Shown: positions 10,523-20,799, counted from the stretch's first letter. The stretch: 64,000 nucleotides of DNA from Campylobacter bilis (GCF_016806695.1 NZ_WUED01000004.1:62001-126000), one strand, 5' to 3'. Numbers and translations: made by a program. Notes: generated by a model not told the origin, from the sequence alone.

Positions 10523-11098
10523 TTATATGCTTTGATTTTTTTTTATCAAGTCTTTCATATCTGCGACAATAGATTCAATCGTGCGTTCTCCATCTATAAT
10601 GAAATGAAGCTTTTTCTTTTGGTAAAAGGCTAAAATTTCATTTAAAGGTTCTGTGTAGACTTTCATTCTATTATAAAACACTTCTTCATTATCATCCATC
10701 CCACGATTTCTGCCTAAAACACGTTCTTTTGCTACTTCTTCGCTTACCCTTACTTCAATGACTCCTTTAAGACAGATTTTATTTTGCTTGCTTAAAACCT
10801 TGTCTAATTCTATCATTTGTTCTACACTTCTTGGATAGCCATCAATGATAACAGTTTTGCTAGGAGTGGCTTTAAGGACTGAAATTATGGTATTAATAAC
10901 TATATCTAAAGGTACTAGATTGCCTTTAGAAATGAAGCTATCTATGGTTTTTCCAAGTTCGCTTGCCTTTGCTACTTCAGCCCTTAAAAGATCGCCTGTT
11001 GAGTAATGGGTAATGTTTGCATCTGCTTGAGCAATTAAATTTGCATCAGTAGTTTTTCCGCTACCTGGTGCGCCTATGATTAAAAATAATTCTTTCAT
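10523..11098 (-). CDS. adk: Adenylate kinase
   Basis: Adk interconverts ATP plus AMP and two ADP. The 191-residue protein has the P-loop [15 protein letters not shown] near the start, the AMP-site sequence [21 protein letters not shown], and a short lid region after [11 protein letters not shown] without the zinc-binding cysteines found in some long forms. The start overlaps the aspS stop by four bases (ATGA). The DFM and nucleotide motifs are otherwise intact. Confidence 0.95.
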   Translation of the reverse strand: MKELFLIIGAPGSGKTTDANLIAQADANITHYSTGDLLRAEVAKASELGKTIDSFISKGNLVPLDIVINTIISVLKATPSKTVIIDGYPRSVEQMIELDKVLSKQNKICLKGVIEVRVSEEVAKERVLGRNRGMDDNEEVFYNRMKVYTEPLNEILAFYQKKKLHFIIDGERTIESIVADMKDLIKKNQSI

Positions 11099-12846
11099 TT
11101 TATATTCTCCCTTAATTTAATTCCTAGTTCTCTCATAGCCTCATTACTTGCAGTTGAAGGTGCATCTGTCATTAAGCATTGGGCTTTTTGAGTTTTAGGG
11201 AAGGCTATGACTTCTTTAATACTGTTTGCACCACTTACTAGCATGATAAGCCTATCAAGACCTATGGCTATACCTCCGTGTGGCGGAGCACCAAAACTTA
11301 GCGCATCAAGCAGGAAGCCGAATTTTTCTTTTTGTTCTTCTTCATCAATGCCTAGAAGTTTAAATACTTTTTGCTGGATTTCGTTTTTATGGATTCTTAT
11401 GCTTCCACCTCCAAGTTCAACCCCATTAAGTACAATATCATAGGCAATGGATGAAATTTCTTCTAAATCATTTGTATCGATATTTTTTGGCATGGTGAAA
11501 GGATGATGCATAGCATGATAGCTTCCATCGTCGTTTTGTTCAAACATAGGAAAATCGACTATCCATACAAATTTTAAAACATTAGGATCTATAAGCTTGA
11601 GTTCTTGAGCTAGAAAAACCCTAAATCTTCCCATATAATCTAACACGGTTTTTTTACTTCCTGCACCGAAAAATACCACATCTCCAAGTTCAAGTTCACA
11701 GCGTTTGCTTAGTTGTTTAAGATCTTCTTCGTTAAAGAATTTGCAAAGCGGGCCTTTAAGCCCATCTTCTTTAACTTGTATGAAAGCGAGACCTTGAGCA
11801 CCGAATTTACGCACAAATTCTTCAAATCTTTGCATTTGTCTTTTTGAAAAGATGGTATCGCCTTTTGGAACACGTAAGGCTTTAATGCGATTTTTCTTTG
11901 TATCTTTGGCAATATTTGCAAAAATTTCATTATTGGATTTAGCAAAAATGTCTATGACATTAATTAGTTTAAGATCAAATCTTAAATCAGGTTTATCTGA
12001 ACCATAATTTTCCATGGCGTCTTTGTACTGCATTTGAGGTAAAGGAGTTTGGATTTCTTTGCCGCAAGCTTTAAAAATATCTTTTAAAAAGTTCTCTGCT
12101 ACTTCTATAATGTCTTTTTGTTCACAAAAACTCATTTCTACATCAATTTGTGTAAATTCAGGTTGGCGATCAGATCTTAAATCTTCATCCCTGAAACATT
12201 TTGCAATTTGAAAATAGCGATCAAAACCACTGCACATTAAAAGTTGTTTGAAAAGTTGAGGGCTTTGAGGAAGAGCGTAAAATTCGCCTTGGTGCACACG
12301 AGATGGGACAAGATAATCTCTTGCACCTTCAGGAGTGGCTTTGGTAAGAATAGGGGTTTCAACCTCCAAAAAACCCATGTTGGCTAAAGAATTTCTAGCG
12401 GCTATACAAGCTTTAGAACGCAAGGCAAAATTAGCATAAAGTTTAGGATTTCTTAAGTCTAAAAAGCGGTATTTTAAGCGTAATTCTTCATTCACGCTTT
12501 CATCCCCGATGCCAAAAGGAGGCACAGAGCTTTCATTTTCTATATTGAGTTTGGAAACAACAACTTCAATTTCTCCTGTTTTTAATTTAGGATTTATCAA
12601 ACCTTCTCCACGTGGACGGACTACTCCTTGTGCGATTAAAACAAATTCATTTCTTGCATTAGAGGCAATTTGATGAGCTTCTTTACTATCATTAGGATCA
12701 CAAACTAGTTGAATGATCCCGCTTCTGTCTCTTAAATCTATAAAAATAACTCCACCATGATCGCGGTAGCTATTTACCCAACCGCAAAGTTTAACGTTTT
12801 GACCTACATGGGAAATTCCCAAGTCTGTATTATAATGACTTCGCAA
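11095..12846 (-). CDS. aspS: Aspartyl-tRNA synthetase
   Basis: AspS charges tRNA-Asp; in related bacteria without AsnRS it also charges tRNA-Asn for later amidation by GatCAB, but this window does not show whether that applies. The 583-residue class IIb enzyme has an N-terminal OB fold ([20 protein letters not shown]), motif 2 ([19 protein letters not shown]), the bacterial GAD insertion and motif 3 ([12 protein letters not shown]). The start is TTG at 12846 with AAGGA six bases upstream. It heads the aspS-adk-ppa-msrA unit. Confidence 0.96.
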   Translation of the reverse strand: MRSHYNTDLGISHVGQNVKLCGWVNSYRDHGGVIFIDLRDRSGIIQLVCDPNDSKEAHQIASNARNEFVLIAQGVVRPRGEGLINPKLKTGEIEVVVSKLNIENESSVPPFGIGDESVNEELRLKYRFLDLRNPKLYANFALRSKACIAARNSLANMGFLEVETPILTKATPEGARDYLVPSRVHQGEFYALPQSPQLFKQLLMCSGFDRYFQIAKCFRDEDLRSDRQPEFTQIDVEMSFCEQKDIIEVAENFLKDIFKACGKEIQTPLPQMQYKDAMENYGSDKPDLRFDLKLINVIDIFAKSNNEIFANIAKDTKKNRIKALRVPKGDTIFSKRQMQRFEEFVRKFGAQGLAFIQVKEDGLKGPLCKFFNEEDLKQLSKRCELELGDVVFFGAGSKKTVLDYMGRFRVFLAQELKLIDPNVLKFVWIVDFPMFEQNDDGSYHAMHHPFTMPKNIDTNDLEEISSIAYDIVLNGVELGGGSIRIHKNEIQQKVFKLLGIDEEEQKEKFGFLLDALSFGAPPHGGIAIGLDRLIMLVSGANSIKEVIAFPKTQKAQCLMTDAPSTASNEAMRELGIKLRENIK

Positions 12847-12926
12847 ATTTATTCCTTGAAAAATGATTTTTTTAAGATAAAATGAAAATTATAGTATTTT
12901 TATTCTTTTGCTTTGCTAAGATTTGA

Positions 12927-12940
12927 TATAATTTTGTATG
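12927..12940 (+). promoter_or_regulatory. nadK -10 element directly before the start codon
   Basis: TATAAT at 12927-12932 ends only five bases before the nadK ATG at 12938. A transcript begun from it would start at or next to the A of the start codon, giving a leaderless mRNA. There is no Shine-Dalgarno sequence in the gap and no alternative in-frame ATG before the conserved protein core. Confidence 0.6.
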
Positions 12941-13798
12941 CAAAATAAAATCGATTATAAAAATATTAAAAAAATTGGCCTTGTTGCACGCACTCATTCT
13001 AGTTTAGATAAAGAAATTTTAAAACTTGAGGCAATTTTAAATGCATATGGCGTAGAGCTTGTATTATTTAAAGAAAGTTCTAAACTTTTAAATTTAGCAA
13101 AATATACGCTTGATGATTTGTTTAAAATATCTGATTTTATCATTTCTTTAGGGGGCGATGGAACTTTGATTTCTTTGTGTCGTAAGGCTTGTGAGTATGA
13201 TAAGGCTGTTTTAGGAATTCATGCAGGGCATTTGGGTTTTTTAACAGATTTTAAGGTAGATGAAGCAGAGAATTTTTTTAAAGCATTTTTTCAAGGCGAT
13301 TTTAGAATAGAAAAGCCTTATTTATTAAGCGTTTGTTTGACAAATAAACAAGGAGAGATTTTAGAAAAATTAGCCTTTAATGATGTAGTTATCACTAAAG
13401 ATAATAAAGCTTCTATGGCTCATATAGAAGTTTTTAGAAAGGCCAAAAAATTTAACGAGTATTTTGGTGATGGGCTTATAGTAGCAACTCCAGCAGGTTC
13501 AACAGCTTATAATTTAAGCGCTAATGGTCCTATAGTTTATACTTTGGCCCAAGCTTTTATTTTAACACCTGTTTGTTCGCATTCTTTAACCCAGCGTCCT
13601 ATTGTTTTGCCTAAGGGTTTTGAAATAGAAATCATGGCAAAAGATTGTTTGCTTTGTATTGATGGGCAAGAAAATTATAAAATGAATGATTTTATAAATG
13701 TAAAAGTGGGTTTAAGCGATAAAAATGTCGCTTTAATCCATCCTAAGAATAGAGATTATTTTCAGATTTTAAAAGAAAAATTACATTGGGGAAATTGA
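12938..13798 (+). CDS. nadK: NAD kinase
   Basis: NadK phosphorylates NAD to NADP. The 286-residue protein shows [14 protein letters not shown] (the GGDG catalytic motif), [22 protein letters not shown] and [23 protein letters not shown], all standard for the family. The ATG at 12938 is the only sensible start, because the conserved KKIGLVART begins 12 residues in, yet it has no ribosome binding site and lies five bases after a TATAAT. The TGA overlaps the recN ATG by one base, so both genes are probably co-translated. Confidence 0.95.
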   Translation: MQNKIDYKNIKKIGLVARTHSSLDKEILKLEAILNAYGVELVLFKESSKLLNLAKYTLDDLFKISDFIISLGGDGTLISLCRKACEYDKAVLGIHAGHLGFLTDFKVDEAENFFKAFFQGDFRIEKPYLLSVCLTNKQGEILEKLAFNDVVITKDNKASMAHIEVFRKAKKFNEYFGDGLIVATPAGSTAYNLSANGPIVYTLAQAFILTPVCSHSLTQRPIVLPKGFEIEIMAKDCLLCIDGQENYKMNDFINVKVGLSDKNVALIHPKNRDYFQILKEKLHWGN

Positions 13799-15321
13799 TG
13801 ATTGGTAAAATTGTAATGAAAAACAATCTTAGTTTTAAGAAGGCTGAACTTGACATTTCAAAAGGACTTACAGTTTTCACAGGGCTTAGCGGTGCAGGAA
13901 AGTCAGTTTTGTTCAAAGGAATTTTATCAGCGTTTTGTTTGTGTGAGAGTGAAGCAAAATCAGTTGAAATTCAAGTGGATGATAAATTAGATTTAGAGAA
14001 TTTTGGTATAGAAAGTGAAGAAGAAAATGTATTTAAACTTTTAAAAGAAAAAAGTACGAAGTATTTTATCAATAATCAAAGCATAGCCAAAAAAAGTTTG
14101 CAAAATTTAAGTAAAAGTTTCATTAAGTATTTAAGTGCTAAGGAAAATAATGAATTTAGTAATGAAAAATTTTTAAATCTTTTAGATGCTTTAGAAATAC
14201 AAAAAAATGCGGAATTTTCTTCTTTTTTGCAAGAATTTAAGAAAGATTTTGAAGAATATACTCAGAATTTTCATGCATTAAATGTGATTTTAGAGGAAGA
14301 AAAAAAAGTAGAAGAATTAAAAGAACTTGCTAAAATGCAAATTGAAAAAATTTCGAGTATTAATCCTAAAATAGGAGAATACGAAGAGCTTTTAGTACTT
14401 AAAAAAAGGCTTTCTAAAAAGGATAAATTAACACAAGCTTGGGCTAAGGCAGAGGGTGTTTTTGACTTTGAAAAAGTTGTGATAGAAGCTTTAAATTTAA
14501 GCGAAGTGGATGCAAGCTTTTTTAGCGAGTGTTTTAATGAGCTGCGTATGATTTGCGAGAATCAAAAAATGCAAGATTATGATTTTGATATCGAAACGCT
14601 TTTAGATCGCATTGAAAATTTATCTTATCTTATGAAGCGTTATGAAAGTATAGAAAATGCTTTGGAGGTTTTAAAACAAAAAAAACAAGAATTAGAGCAT
14701 TATGAAAATTTAAGTTTTGAAAAAAAAGAGCTTGAAAAAAAAGTCAAAGAATCACAACAAAGATTAATGCAAAAAGCTAAAAAACTCACTCAAACAAGGG
14801 AACAAAATCTTCAAACATTGCAAAATTATTTAAATGATTATCTGCAAAATCTTTATATGAAAGATGCCCTTTTAACACTCAAAGAAAATGAAAAAATTTC
14901 AGCTTTAGGTAAAGATGAGTTAGTCTTAGATATTAACTTGGCTAATCTTAAGCATTTAAGTTCAGGGGAATTAAACCGTTTAAGGCTTGCTTTTATAGCT
15001 ACAGAATGCAAAATTTTAAATGAAGGTAAGGGCGTGTTGTTTTTGGATGAAATTGATGCTAATTTAAGCGGAAAAGAGGCTATGAGTATAGCAAAGATTT
15101 TACTTGAACTTTCTGAATTTTATCAGATTTTTGCTATTTCACATTTGCCTCAACTTTCCTCTAAGGCACATAATCATTTTTTAGTTGAAAAAAAGGATGA
15201 AGAAAGTATAGTAAGAAAGCTTGATAAGGATCAAAGGGTTAAAGAGCTTGCTAGAATGGTAAGTGGGGAGCTTGTTAGCGATGAAGCGCTTGAATTTGCT
15301 AAAACTTTATTGAAGAGTTAA
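13798..15321 (+). CDS. recN: RecN, SMC-like DNA repair ATPase
   Basis: RecN binds broken DNA ends during recombinational double-strand break repair. The 507-residue protein has a Walker A at [15 protein letters not shown] near residue 25, a long Lys/Glu-rich coiled-coil middle, the ABC signature [13 protein letters not shown], and Walker [15 protein letters not shown] near the C-terminus. I place the start at ATG 13798, sharing one base with the nadK stop, and not at the TTG 12 bases upstream. The Campylobacter form is shorter than E. coli RecN in the coiled-coil arm. Confidence 0.92.
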   Translation: MIGKIVMKNNLSFKKAELDISKGLTVFTGLSGAGKSVLFKGILSAFCLCESEAKSVEIQVDDKLDLENFGIESEEENVFKLLKEKSTKYFINNQSIAKKSLQNLSKSFIKYLSAKENNEFSNEKFLNLLDALEIQKNAEFSSFLQEFKKDFEEYTQNFHALNVILEEEKKVEELKELAKMQIEKISSINPKIGEYEELLVLKKRLSKKDKLTQAWAKAEGVFDFEKVVIEALNLSEVDASFFSECFNELRMICENQKMQDYDFDIETLLDRIENLSYLMKRYESIENALEVLKQKKQELEHYENLSFEKKELEKKVKESQQRLMQKAKKLTQTREQNLQTLQNYLNDYLQNLYMKDALLTLKENEKISALGKDELVLDINLANLKHLSSGELNRLRLAFIATECKILNEGKGVLFLDEIDANLSGKEAMSIAKILLELSEFYQIFAISHLPQLSSKAHNHFLVEKKDEESIVRKLDKDQRVKELARMVSGELVSDEALEFAKTLLKS

Positions 15322-15375
15322 GCGGATTTTTCATTTTGCTATGTTAGAATCAAAGGCTATAAGATTTTCTTTCTT

Positions 15376-15381
15376 TATAAT
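15376..15381 (+). promoter_or_regulatory. Probable -10 box for the cbrR-to-mrdA run
   Basis: TATAAT at 15376-15381 lies 36 bases before the cbrR ATG in the only gap (86 bases after recN) at the head of a ten-gene run whose members mostly overlap or abut. No -35 box is evident. It may therefore drive the whole envelope gene set that follows. Confidence 0.55.
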
Positions 15382-15416
15382 GTAATAAATTTCAGTATAA
15401 AGGTATTTTGTGTGCT

Positions 15417-16658
15417 ATGAATAAAAAAATTTTAATTATTGATGATAATGAAATGCTGGGCAAGCTTTTAGCTAAAAAAATTCAGATGAGTTTAAATTAT
15501 GAAGTGGATATTGCTTTTAATTTTGCAAAGGCTAAACAATTGCTAGAGAATGATTATTTTTTAGTTTTTGCGGATTTGTGTTTATTAGATGCGCCTAATG
15601 GTGAAGTGGTTGATTATGTGATTAAAAAGCAAATTCCTGTGATAGTATTAACAGCTAGTGGTGATAAAGCTACCAAAGAAAAGTTTATGGATAAAGATAT
15701 ATTAGATTATATTTTTAAAGAAAGTCAAACTTGTGTGGATGATATTTTAAATGCTATTATAAAACTTGATCGCTATGCTAAAACTAAAGTGATTTTAGCT
15801 ATGAGTAATCTATCTGAACGCAACGAAATTAAAAAACTACTCCTTCAAAGACAATTTCATGTTTTAGCTGCTGCACACGGGGAAGAAGCTATGAGTTATT
15901 TAAATGATAATAATGATGTTAAGCTTATTATTGCTGATGCTAATATGCCTGTGATTAATGGTTTTGAGCTTTTAAATCAAGTAAGAGAACGTTTTGGTGA
16001 TGATGAATTAGGTGTGATTATTTTAGCACAACATAAGGATGATTTTGAAGTTGATTGTTTTAAAAAGGGCGTTAATGAATATTTATTAAAACCTTTAAGT
16101 AAGGCTGGTTTTAACTGTCGATTGGATCGCTGTTTATCCTGTATGGAGGATAAAAAAATTCTAAATACTTATAATACTTTAGATCCTGTTTGTAGGATTA
16201 AAAATCATAATGCTTTAATGCAAGGCATTGAAGATTATTTTAGCGAAATAGATCCAAAAGAAGAATTTGCCTTTGCTTTTTTAGACATAGATAATCTTGA
16301 AAGTATTAATGATGAATATGGTTATCAAGTGGGTGATGAGGTGATTAAAATATGCGCTAATGAAATTGTTAATGAGATTAAAGGACGTGATCTTGTAGGC
16401 AGATATAGTGCACAAAAGATTTGTATTTTGCTTAAAAATATCTCTCAAGAAAAGGCGATTAAAATTTTTTCGCGTATACGTGTAAATATCAAAAAAGCCG
16501 GAGTTTTGGTCAATGTAGATGAGATATTTTTTACTGTTTGTATAGGTGTAGTTTTTGCAAAGAGTGGGGATAAATTAGACAATTTGGTTGCTAAAGCAAG
16601 TAAGATATTGTCCCAAGCGAAGAATAATGGTAAAGATAGGGTTGAAATATGTTCTTAA
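15417..16658 (+). CDS. cbrR: CbrR-type response regulator with two receiver domains and a degenerate GGDEF domain
   Basis: The 413-residue protein has a first receiver domain starting KKILIIDDNEMLGKLL, with a phospho-acceptor candidate in FADLCLLDAP. A second receiver at about residues 120-240 has IIADANMPVINGFELL. A C-terminal GGDEF-like domain contains FAFLDIDNLESINDEYG, but its active-site loop reads GRYSAQKI in place of GRYGGDEF. Cyclic di-GMP synthesis is thus unlikely. The architecture matches C. jejuni CbrR, known for bile resistance. Start: ATG 15417; a TTG at 15408 is closer to AAAGG at 15399-15403 and cannot be excluded. It overlaps tatD by ten bases. Confidence 0.85.
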   Translation: MNKKILIIDDNEMLGKLLAKKIQMSLNYEVDIAFNFAKAKQLLENDYFLVFADLCLLDAPNGEVVDYVIKKQIPVIVLTASGDKATKEKFMDKDILDYIFKESQTCVDDILNAIIKLDRYAKTKVILAMSNLSERNEIKKLLLQRQFHVLAAAHGEEAMSYLNDNNDVKLIIADANMPVINGFELLNQVRERFGDDELGVIILAQHKDDFEVDCFKKGVNEYLLKPLSKAGFNCRLDRCLSCMEDKKILNTYNTLDPVCRIKNHNALMQGIEDYFSEIDPKEEFAFAFLDIDNLESINDEYGYQVGDEVIKICANEIVNEIKGRDLVGRYSAQKICILLKNISQEKAIKIFSRIRVNIKKAGVLVNVDEIFFTVCIGVVFAKSGDKLDNLVAKASKILSQAKNNGKDRVEICS

Positions 16659-17467
16659 ATTGTGATTTTAAAGAGGGTTATAAGATTATTGATACGCATT
16701 GTCATTTAGATAGTGAAGTATTTAAAGAAGATTTAGATGAGGTTGTAAATCGTGCTTTTAAAAACGGTGTGGAAAAAATCATCATACCAGGTGCTGATAT
16801 GAAAGATTTACCTTATGCAAGGCAGATTGCACATAAATATGAAAGGATTTTTTTTGCAGCCGGAGTGCATCCTTATGAGATTGAAAATTATGATGAAGCA
16901 ATTTTAAAGCAATACTTGCATGATGAAAAATGCGTGGCTGTAGGTGAATGCGGACTTGATTATTTTCGTTTTAAAAGTGAGTTGGCAGAAGAAATTGAAA
17001 AAGAAAAAGAAGAACAAAAAAAGATTTTTAAAGCTCAACTTGAACTTGCTATAGAATTTAAAAAGCCTGTTATTATCCATTCTAGAGAAGCAAATCAGGA
17101 TACTTATGAAATTTTACATCATTATGCTAAAGATCTTGTAGGAGGGGTTTTGCATTGTTTTAATGCGAGTGAGCATTTATTGCGTCTTAGTCAAGAGGGA
17201 TTTTATTTTGGTATTGGTGGGGTTTTGACCTTTAAAAATGCTAAAAAATTGCTTGCTATTTTGCCTCAAATTCCTAAAGAAAAATTATTGCTTGAAACAG
17301 ACGCGCCTTATTTAACCCCAGAGCCTTATCGTGGTAAAAGAAATGAGCCTGTTTTAACTCAATTTGTAGCTGATAAAATGTGTGAAGTTTTGGATTTGCC
17401 AAAAAAAGAGCTTTTAGAACTTTGCTTTGCTAATTCTCAAAAATTATTTTTCAAAGGCAGTGCATGA
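16649..17467 (+). CDS. tatD: TatD-family metal-dependent hydrolase / DNase
   Basis: TatD proteins are TIM-barrel metallohydrolases with 3'-5' exonuclease activity reported for some members. The 272-residue protein has the metal-ligand motifs IDTHCHLD, GECGLDYFR, PVIIHSREA, LHCFNAS and LLETDAPYLTPEP in the expected order. A short N-terminal addition (about 11 residues) precedes the barrel. It overlaps cbrR by ten bases and the transglycosylase gene by four, so it is in one operon with them. Which substrate it uses is not shown. Confidence 0.92.
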   Translation: MFLNCDFKEGYKIIDTHCHLDSEVFKEDLDEVVNRAFKNGVEKIIIPGADMKDLPYARQIAHKYERIFFAAGVHPYEIENYDEAILKQYLHDEKCVAVGECGLDYFRFKSELAEEIEKEKEEQKKIFKAQLELAIEFKKPVIIHSREANQDTYEILHHYAKDLVGGVLHCFNASEHLLRLSQEGFYFGIGGVLTFKNAKKLLAILPQIPKEKLLLETDAPYLTPEPYRGKRNEPVLTQFVADKMCEVLDLPKKELLELCFANSQKLFFKGSA

Positions 17468-18582
17468 AAAAAATTGCCTTGTGTTTTTTTGCTTTTTGTG
17501 CTTTGCTTTTTGCACAGATTAATACGCCTGAATTTTATGAAAGACAAATGAATGTTTTAAGGAATTTAGATATTGATCCAAGCTTCATAAGAGATTTGGT
17601 TTTTGTGCAAACTCAACAGGATTTAAAATCAAAACATACTCAAAGCTTAATAGATGGCATACAAAAATTTTCAGAAGTTTCACTCATGATAAGGAAAATT
17701 TTAATCCAAGAAGATCTTCCTGAAGAAATTTTGTATTTGGCTATGGTTGAATCAGGTTTGAAAACTCACAGTGTTTCTAATGCTAAAGCGGTTGGGGTTT
17801 GGCAATTGATGCAGTCAACGGCTAAGAATTTAGGCTTAAGGATTGATGCTTATGTGGATGAAAGACGTGATCCTGTGAAATCAACTTATGCTGCCATTAA
17901 TTACTTAAAAGATTTAAAAGAAGAATTTGGCAAATGGTATTTGGCTTTTTTAGCTTATAATTGCGGTAATACTAAATTAAGACAAGCTATTAAACAAGCA
18001 AAAAGCGATGATTTAAGTGTTTTACTTGATCCTCATAAAAAATATCTTGCTTTAGAAACTAGAAATTTTATAAGAAAGATTTTAACTTTTGCTTTTTTGG
18101 CTAATGATAGGGATTTTTTATTAGGCAAAAATGCTTCTTTGATTAATTATACTTTAAGCAATGAATTCATAAAGGTTGATGTGCCTTCTTCGGTATCTTT
18201 AAAAGAAATAGCAAAGAATTTAAATATGGATTTTGCAATTTTTAAAAAATACAATCCCCAATTTAAACATAATTTCACACCGCCAGGCAAAGGTTATTAT
18301 ATATATATACCTTTAAATAAAGTGGCGTTTTTTAATAAAAATTTTAAGGCAGAAAAACTTGCTAAGGTCGATACAAGTATACCTATGACAAAGGTTTATA
18401 TAGTAAAATCGGGAGATTCTTTATATAAAATTGCTAAGCTTTATAATACAGACTTAGATGAAATTCGCCAATTAAATAAAATTACAAAAAATCATCTTAA
18501 TGTAAATCAAAAACTACTTATACCAATCAAGGAGAATAAAAATGCAAAGAAAAATCATTATACTCAAGTTGTTAGTCGTTAG
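17464..18582 (+). CDS. MltD-like lytic transglycosylase with LysM domain
   Basis: The protein (372 residues) begins with a signal peptide (MKKIALCFFAFCALLFAQ). It then has an SLT transglycosylase domain: LAMVESGLKTHSVSNAKAVG carries the catalytic Glu, and VGVWQLMQSTAKNLGL and LAYNCGN follow. A C-terminal LysM repeat begins VYIVKSGDSLYKIAKLYN at about residue 310. It should cut glycan strands of peptidoglycan in the periplasm. It is translationally coupled to tatD (ATGA overlap) and its 3' end overlaps rlpA by 41 bases, pairing two glycan-active proteins. Confidence 0.9.
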   Translation: MKKIALCFFAFCALLFAQINTPEFYERQMNVLRNLDIDPSFIRDLVFVQTQQDLKSKHTQSLIDGIQKFSEVSLMIRKILIQEDLPEEILYLAMVESGLKTHSVSNAKAVGVWQLMQSTAKNLGLRIDAYVDERRDPVKSTYAAINYLKDLKEEFGKWYLAFLAYNCGNTKLRQAIKQAKSDDLSVLLDPHKKYLALETRNFIRKILTFAFLANDRDFLLGKNASLINYTLSNEFIKVDVPSSVSLKEIAKNLNMDFAIFKKYNPQFKHNFTPPGKGYYIYIPLNKVAFFNKNFKAEKLAKVDTSIPMTKVYIVKSGDSLYKIAKLYNTDLDEIRQLNKITKNHLNVNQKLLIPIKENKNAKKNHYTQVVSR

Positions 18583-19360
18583 TTTAACAGGGTTGATTTT
18601 TGGCGGTTGTTTTAGTACGGGTCTGTTTTCTAGTGGGAAGAATGTTAAGGTGTATTATCCTTCTAATGATTTTAAAAGCAGTCCTAGTTCTTCAGGTTCT
18701 AAAGGAACCATGAAGCCTTATACTATTAATGGTAAAACTTATTATCCTACAGTAGTAGAAGTGGGCGAAACTGCTGATGGGATTGCTAGTTGGTATGGGC
18801 CAGGATTTCATGGTAAAAAGACTTCTAATGGGGAGATTTATGATCAAAATGGTCTTACTGCGGCACATAAAACTTTGCCTATGAATACTATTTTAAAAGT
18901 GACTAATTTAAATAATAATCGTCAAGTTACTGTGCGCGTTAATGATAGAGGGCCTTTTGTAAATAATCGTATCATTGATTTATCAAAAGGAGCAGCAAGT
19001 GAAATTGATATGGTTGCTTCAGGAACAGCACCTGTGAGACTTGAAGTTATAGGTTTTGGTTCTAGTAAAACAGGTAATATTGTGCATTCTAATGTAAATT
19101 ATGGTGGTAAAGGTGAGATTGCAAATAATGGGCAAAGCTATGAAGGGGGAAATTTCATGGTGCAAATTGGTGCTTTTAAAAACCCAGAAGGGGCAAAGAT
19201 TATAGCTGCTAGATATAAAACTTATAGAATTTATAGTTCTACTGTGCGTAAGACAGATGGTTTAAATCGTGTTTTTTTAACAGGATTTAGAAGTGAGGAT
19301 GAGGCAAGAGATTTTGCTGCAAGCGGGACATTTGCGGGTGCTTTTGTTGTAAGAGAATAA
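18542..19360 (+). CDS. rlpA: RlpA-like lipoprotein with DPBB and SPOR domains
   Basis: RlpA proteins are outer-membrane lipoproteins that cleave denuded peptidoglycan glycans in some bacteria. This 272-residue protein has a lipobox ending IFGGC at residue 22, a double-psi beta-barrel with ASWYGPGFHGKKTSNGE and VRVNDRGPFVNNRIIDLS, and a C-terminal SPOR domain (NFMVQIGAFKNPEGAK). The ATG at 18542 follows AAGGAG at 18529-18534, both lying inside the preceding transglycosylase gene. The catalytic-type residues of the DPBB fold seem present. Confidence 0.92.
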   Translation: MQRKIIILKLLVVSLTGLIFGGCFSTGLFSSGKNVKVYYPSNDFKSSPSSSGSKGTMKPYTINGKTYYPTVVEVGETADGIASWYGPGFHGKKTSNGEIYDQNGLTAAHKTLPMNTILKVTNLNNNRQVTVRVNDRGPFVNNRIIDLSKGAASEIDMVASGTAPVRLEVIGFGSSKTGNIVHSNVNYGGKGEIANNGQSYEGGNFMVQIGAFKNPEGAKIIAARYKTYRIYSSTVRKTDGLNRVFLTGFRSEDEARDFAASGTFAGAFVVRE

Positions 19361-19361
19361 A

Positions 19362-19850
19362 ATGATAGAATTGATTTTTTTAGATGTGGATGGCTGCTTA
19401 ACAGATGGCAAGATTATTTATACTTCAAATGGGGAGTGGATTAAGAAATTTAATGTTAAAGATGGTGCGGCTATTGAAGCTTGGTTAAAACTTGGGAAAA
19501 AGATTGCTGTTATTACGGGTAGGACTTGTCCTTGCGTCGAAAAAAGAATGAAAGATCTTAAAATAGAAATTTTGTATCAAGGGGTAAAAGATAAACTTTC
19601 TTGTGCTAAAGGAATTTTAGAAAAATTGGATTTAGATTTTTCTCAATGTGCAGCTATTGGAGATTATTTCAATGATAAGGCTTTGCTTGAAAAAGTAGGG
19701 CTTAGCTTTAAACCCAAAGATGGTCATAAGGATTTAAAAGTACATAGGGTGCTTGATCAAAAAGGTGGTCAAGGTGCCATAGCTCAGATGATAGAAATAA
19801 TAGTGGAAAAAAATTATTTAAAAGAAGAATGGGATAGGCTTTGGCTATAA
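19362..19850 (+). CDS. kdsC: KdsC, 3-deoxy-D-manno-octulosonate 8-phosphate phosphatase
   Basis: KdsC removes phosphate from Kdo-8-phosphate in the pathway to the Kdo core sugar of lipooligosaccharide. The 162-residue HAD protein opens with IFLDVDGCLTDGKI (DxDG nucleophile motif) and has KKIAVITGR and CAAIGDYFNDKALL. It is a small capless C0-type HAD enzyme, the KdsC shape. It sits one base after rlpA, is followed by the lipooligosaccharide transport genes lptC and lptA, and waaA later in the window uses its product. Confidence 0.9.
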   Translation: MIELIFLDVDGCLTDGKIIYTSNGEWIKKFNVKDGAAIEAWLKLGKKIAVITGRTCPCVEKRMKDLKIEILYQGVKDKLSCAKGILEKLDLDFSQCAAIGDYFNDKALLEKVGLSFKPKDGHKDLKVHRVLDQKGGQGAIAQMIEIIVEKNYLKEEWDRLWL

Positions 19851-20356
19851 AGATTTTTGGGATTTTAATCGCTCTTTTTATGATTACTTTTACAATTTTA
19901 AGTTTGCAAGATCCCTATTCTTTAAATTTACAAACTCATGCTTTAAATTTTAAAAATATTGAAGCTAAGAATTTAAGAGCTTATGAGAGTAATATTAGTG
20001 TGATTAAAGCTTATTATGAAGCCGATTCTTGGGTGAGGTATGCTAATAAAGATGAATTTTATGGTTTTATTAATTCTAATTTAGATTTTAATCTTAGCGC
20101 TAATCGTTTAGAATTTTTTAATAAAGATACTAATAAAGTTTTGCTTGAAGGAAATGTTAGCTATGCAGACATCCATGATGTAAAAATCACTTCTGAAGAA
20201 GTCGAGTACGAACCTAAAAGCAAAATTTTACAAACTCATACTGATTTTAAAGCTTTAATCAATGCAAATATTGTTAAAGGAAATATTTTAAATTATGATA
20301 TGAAGAATAAGATTTTAAATATCCAAGGAGTAAATGCGTGGTTGGAAGAAAAATAG
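19841..20356 (+). CDS. lptC: LptC-like lipooligosaccharide export protein
   Basis: LptC is the single-pass inner-membrane protein that hands lipooligosaccharide from LptB2FG to LptA. The 171-residue protein has one N-terminal membrane segment (about residues 2-20) and a beta-rich periplasmic part, including SNLDFNLSANRLEFFNKD and VLLEGNVSYAD. The start is TTG 19841, ten bases inside kdsC, with GGGATAGG just upstream. Sequence identity in this family is weak; the assignment leans on structure and on lying between kdsC and lptA. Confidence 0.8.
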   Translation: MAIKIFGILIALFMITFTILSLQDPYSLNLQTHALNFKNIEAKNLRAYESNISVIKAYYEADSWVRYANKDEFYGFINSNLDFNLSANRLEFFNKDTNKVLLEGNVSYADIHDVKITSEEVEYEPKSKILQTHTDFKALINANIVKGNILNYDMKNKILNIQGVNAWLEEK

Positions 20357-20799
20357 TCTTGTTTTTAACTTGCGTGAGTGTAGCTATAGCCACACAAGTT
20401 GAAATAAAAGCTTTGAATTTTTATTCTGATGAAAACAAAGGCGAGAGTATACTCAGTGGAAATGTAGAAGTAACTAGAGGCAGTGATATTTTAAATTCTG
20501 AAAAATTAATCATTTATACTGATAAAAATCGCAAACCTATACGCTATGAAGCTATGCAAAATGCTAGATTTAAGGTTGTTTTAAAGGGTAAAATTTATAA
20601 AGGAAGTGGGGATAAGTTTATTTATAATGTTCTTGAAGATACTTATGAAATTAAGGGTCATGCTTATATAAATGAACTTAAAAGCAATCAAAAGCTTTTT
20701 GGTGATAGGATAGTAATAAACCGAAAAGCTAATGTTTATCGTGTAGAGAGTAAGGATAAAAAGCCTGCTCGTTTTGTGTTTGATTTAAAAGATCAATGA
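20338..20799 (+). CDS. lptA: LptA-like periplasmic lipooligosaccharide transport protein
   Basis: LptA forms the beta-jellyroll bridge that carries lipooligosaccharide across the periplasm. The 153-residue protein has a signal peptide (VLFLTCVSVAIATQ) and OstA-type repeats: YSDENKGESILSGNVEVTRG and YEIKGHAYI. The GTG at 20338 follows AAGGAG at 20325-20330 by seven bases and overlaps lptC by 19 bases. The stop overlaps the engB start (ATGA). With lptB at 34.1 kb, three Lpt components are in this window. Confidence 0.88.
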   Translation: MVGRKIVLFLTCVSVAIATQVEIKALNFYSDENKGESILSGNVEVTRGSDILNSEKLIIYTDKNRKPIRYEAMQNARFKVVLKGKIYKGSGDKFIYNVLEDTYEIKGHAYINELKSNQKLFGDRIVINRKANVYRVESKDKKPARFVFDLKDQ

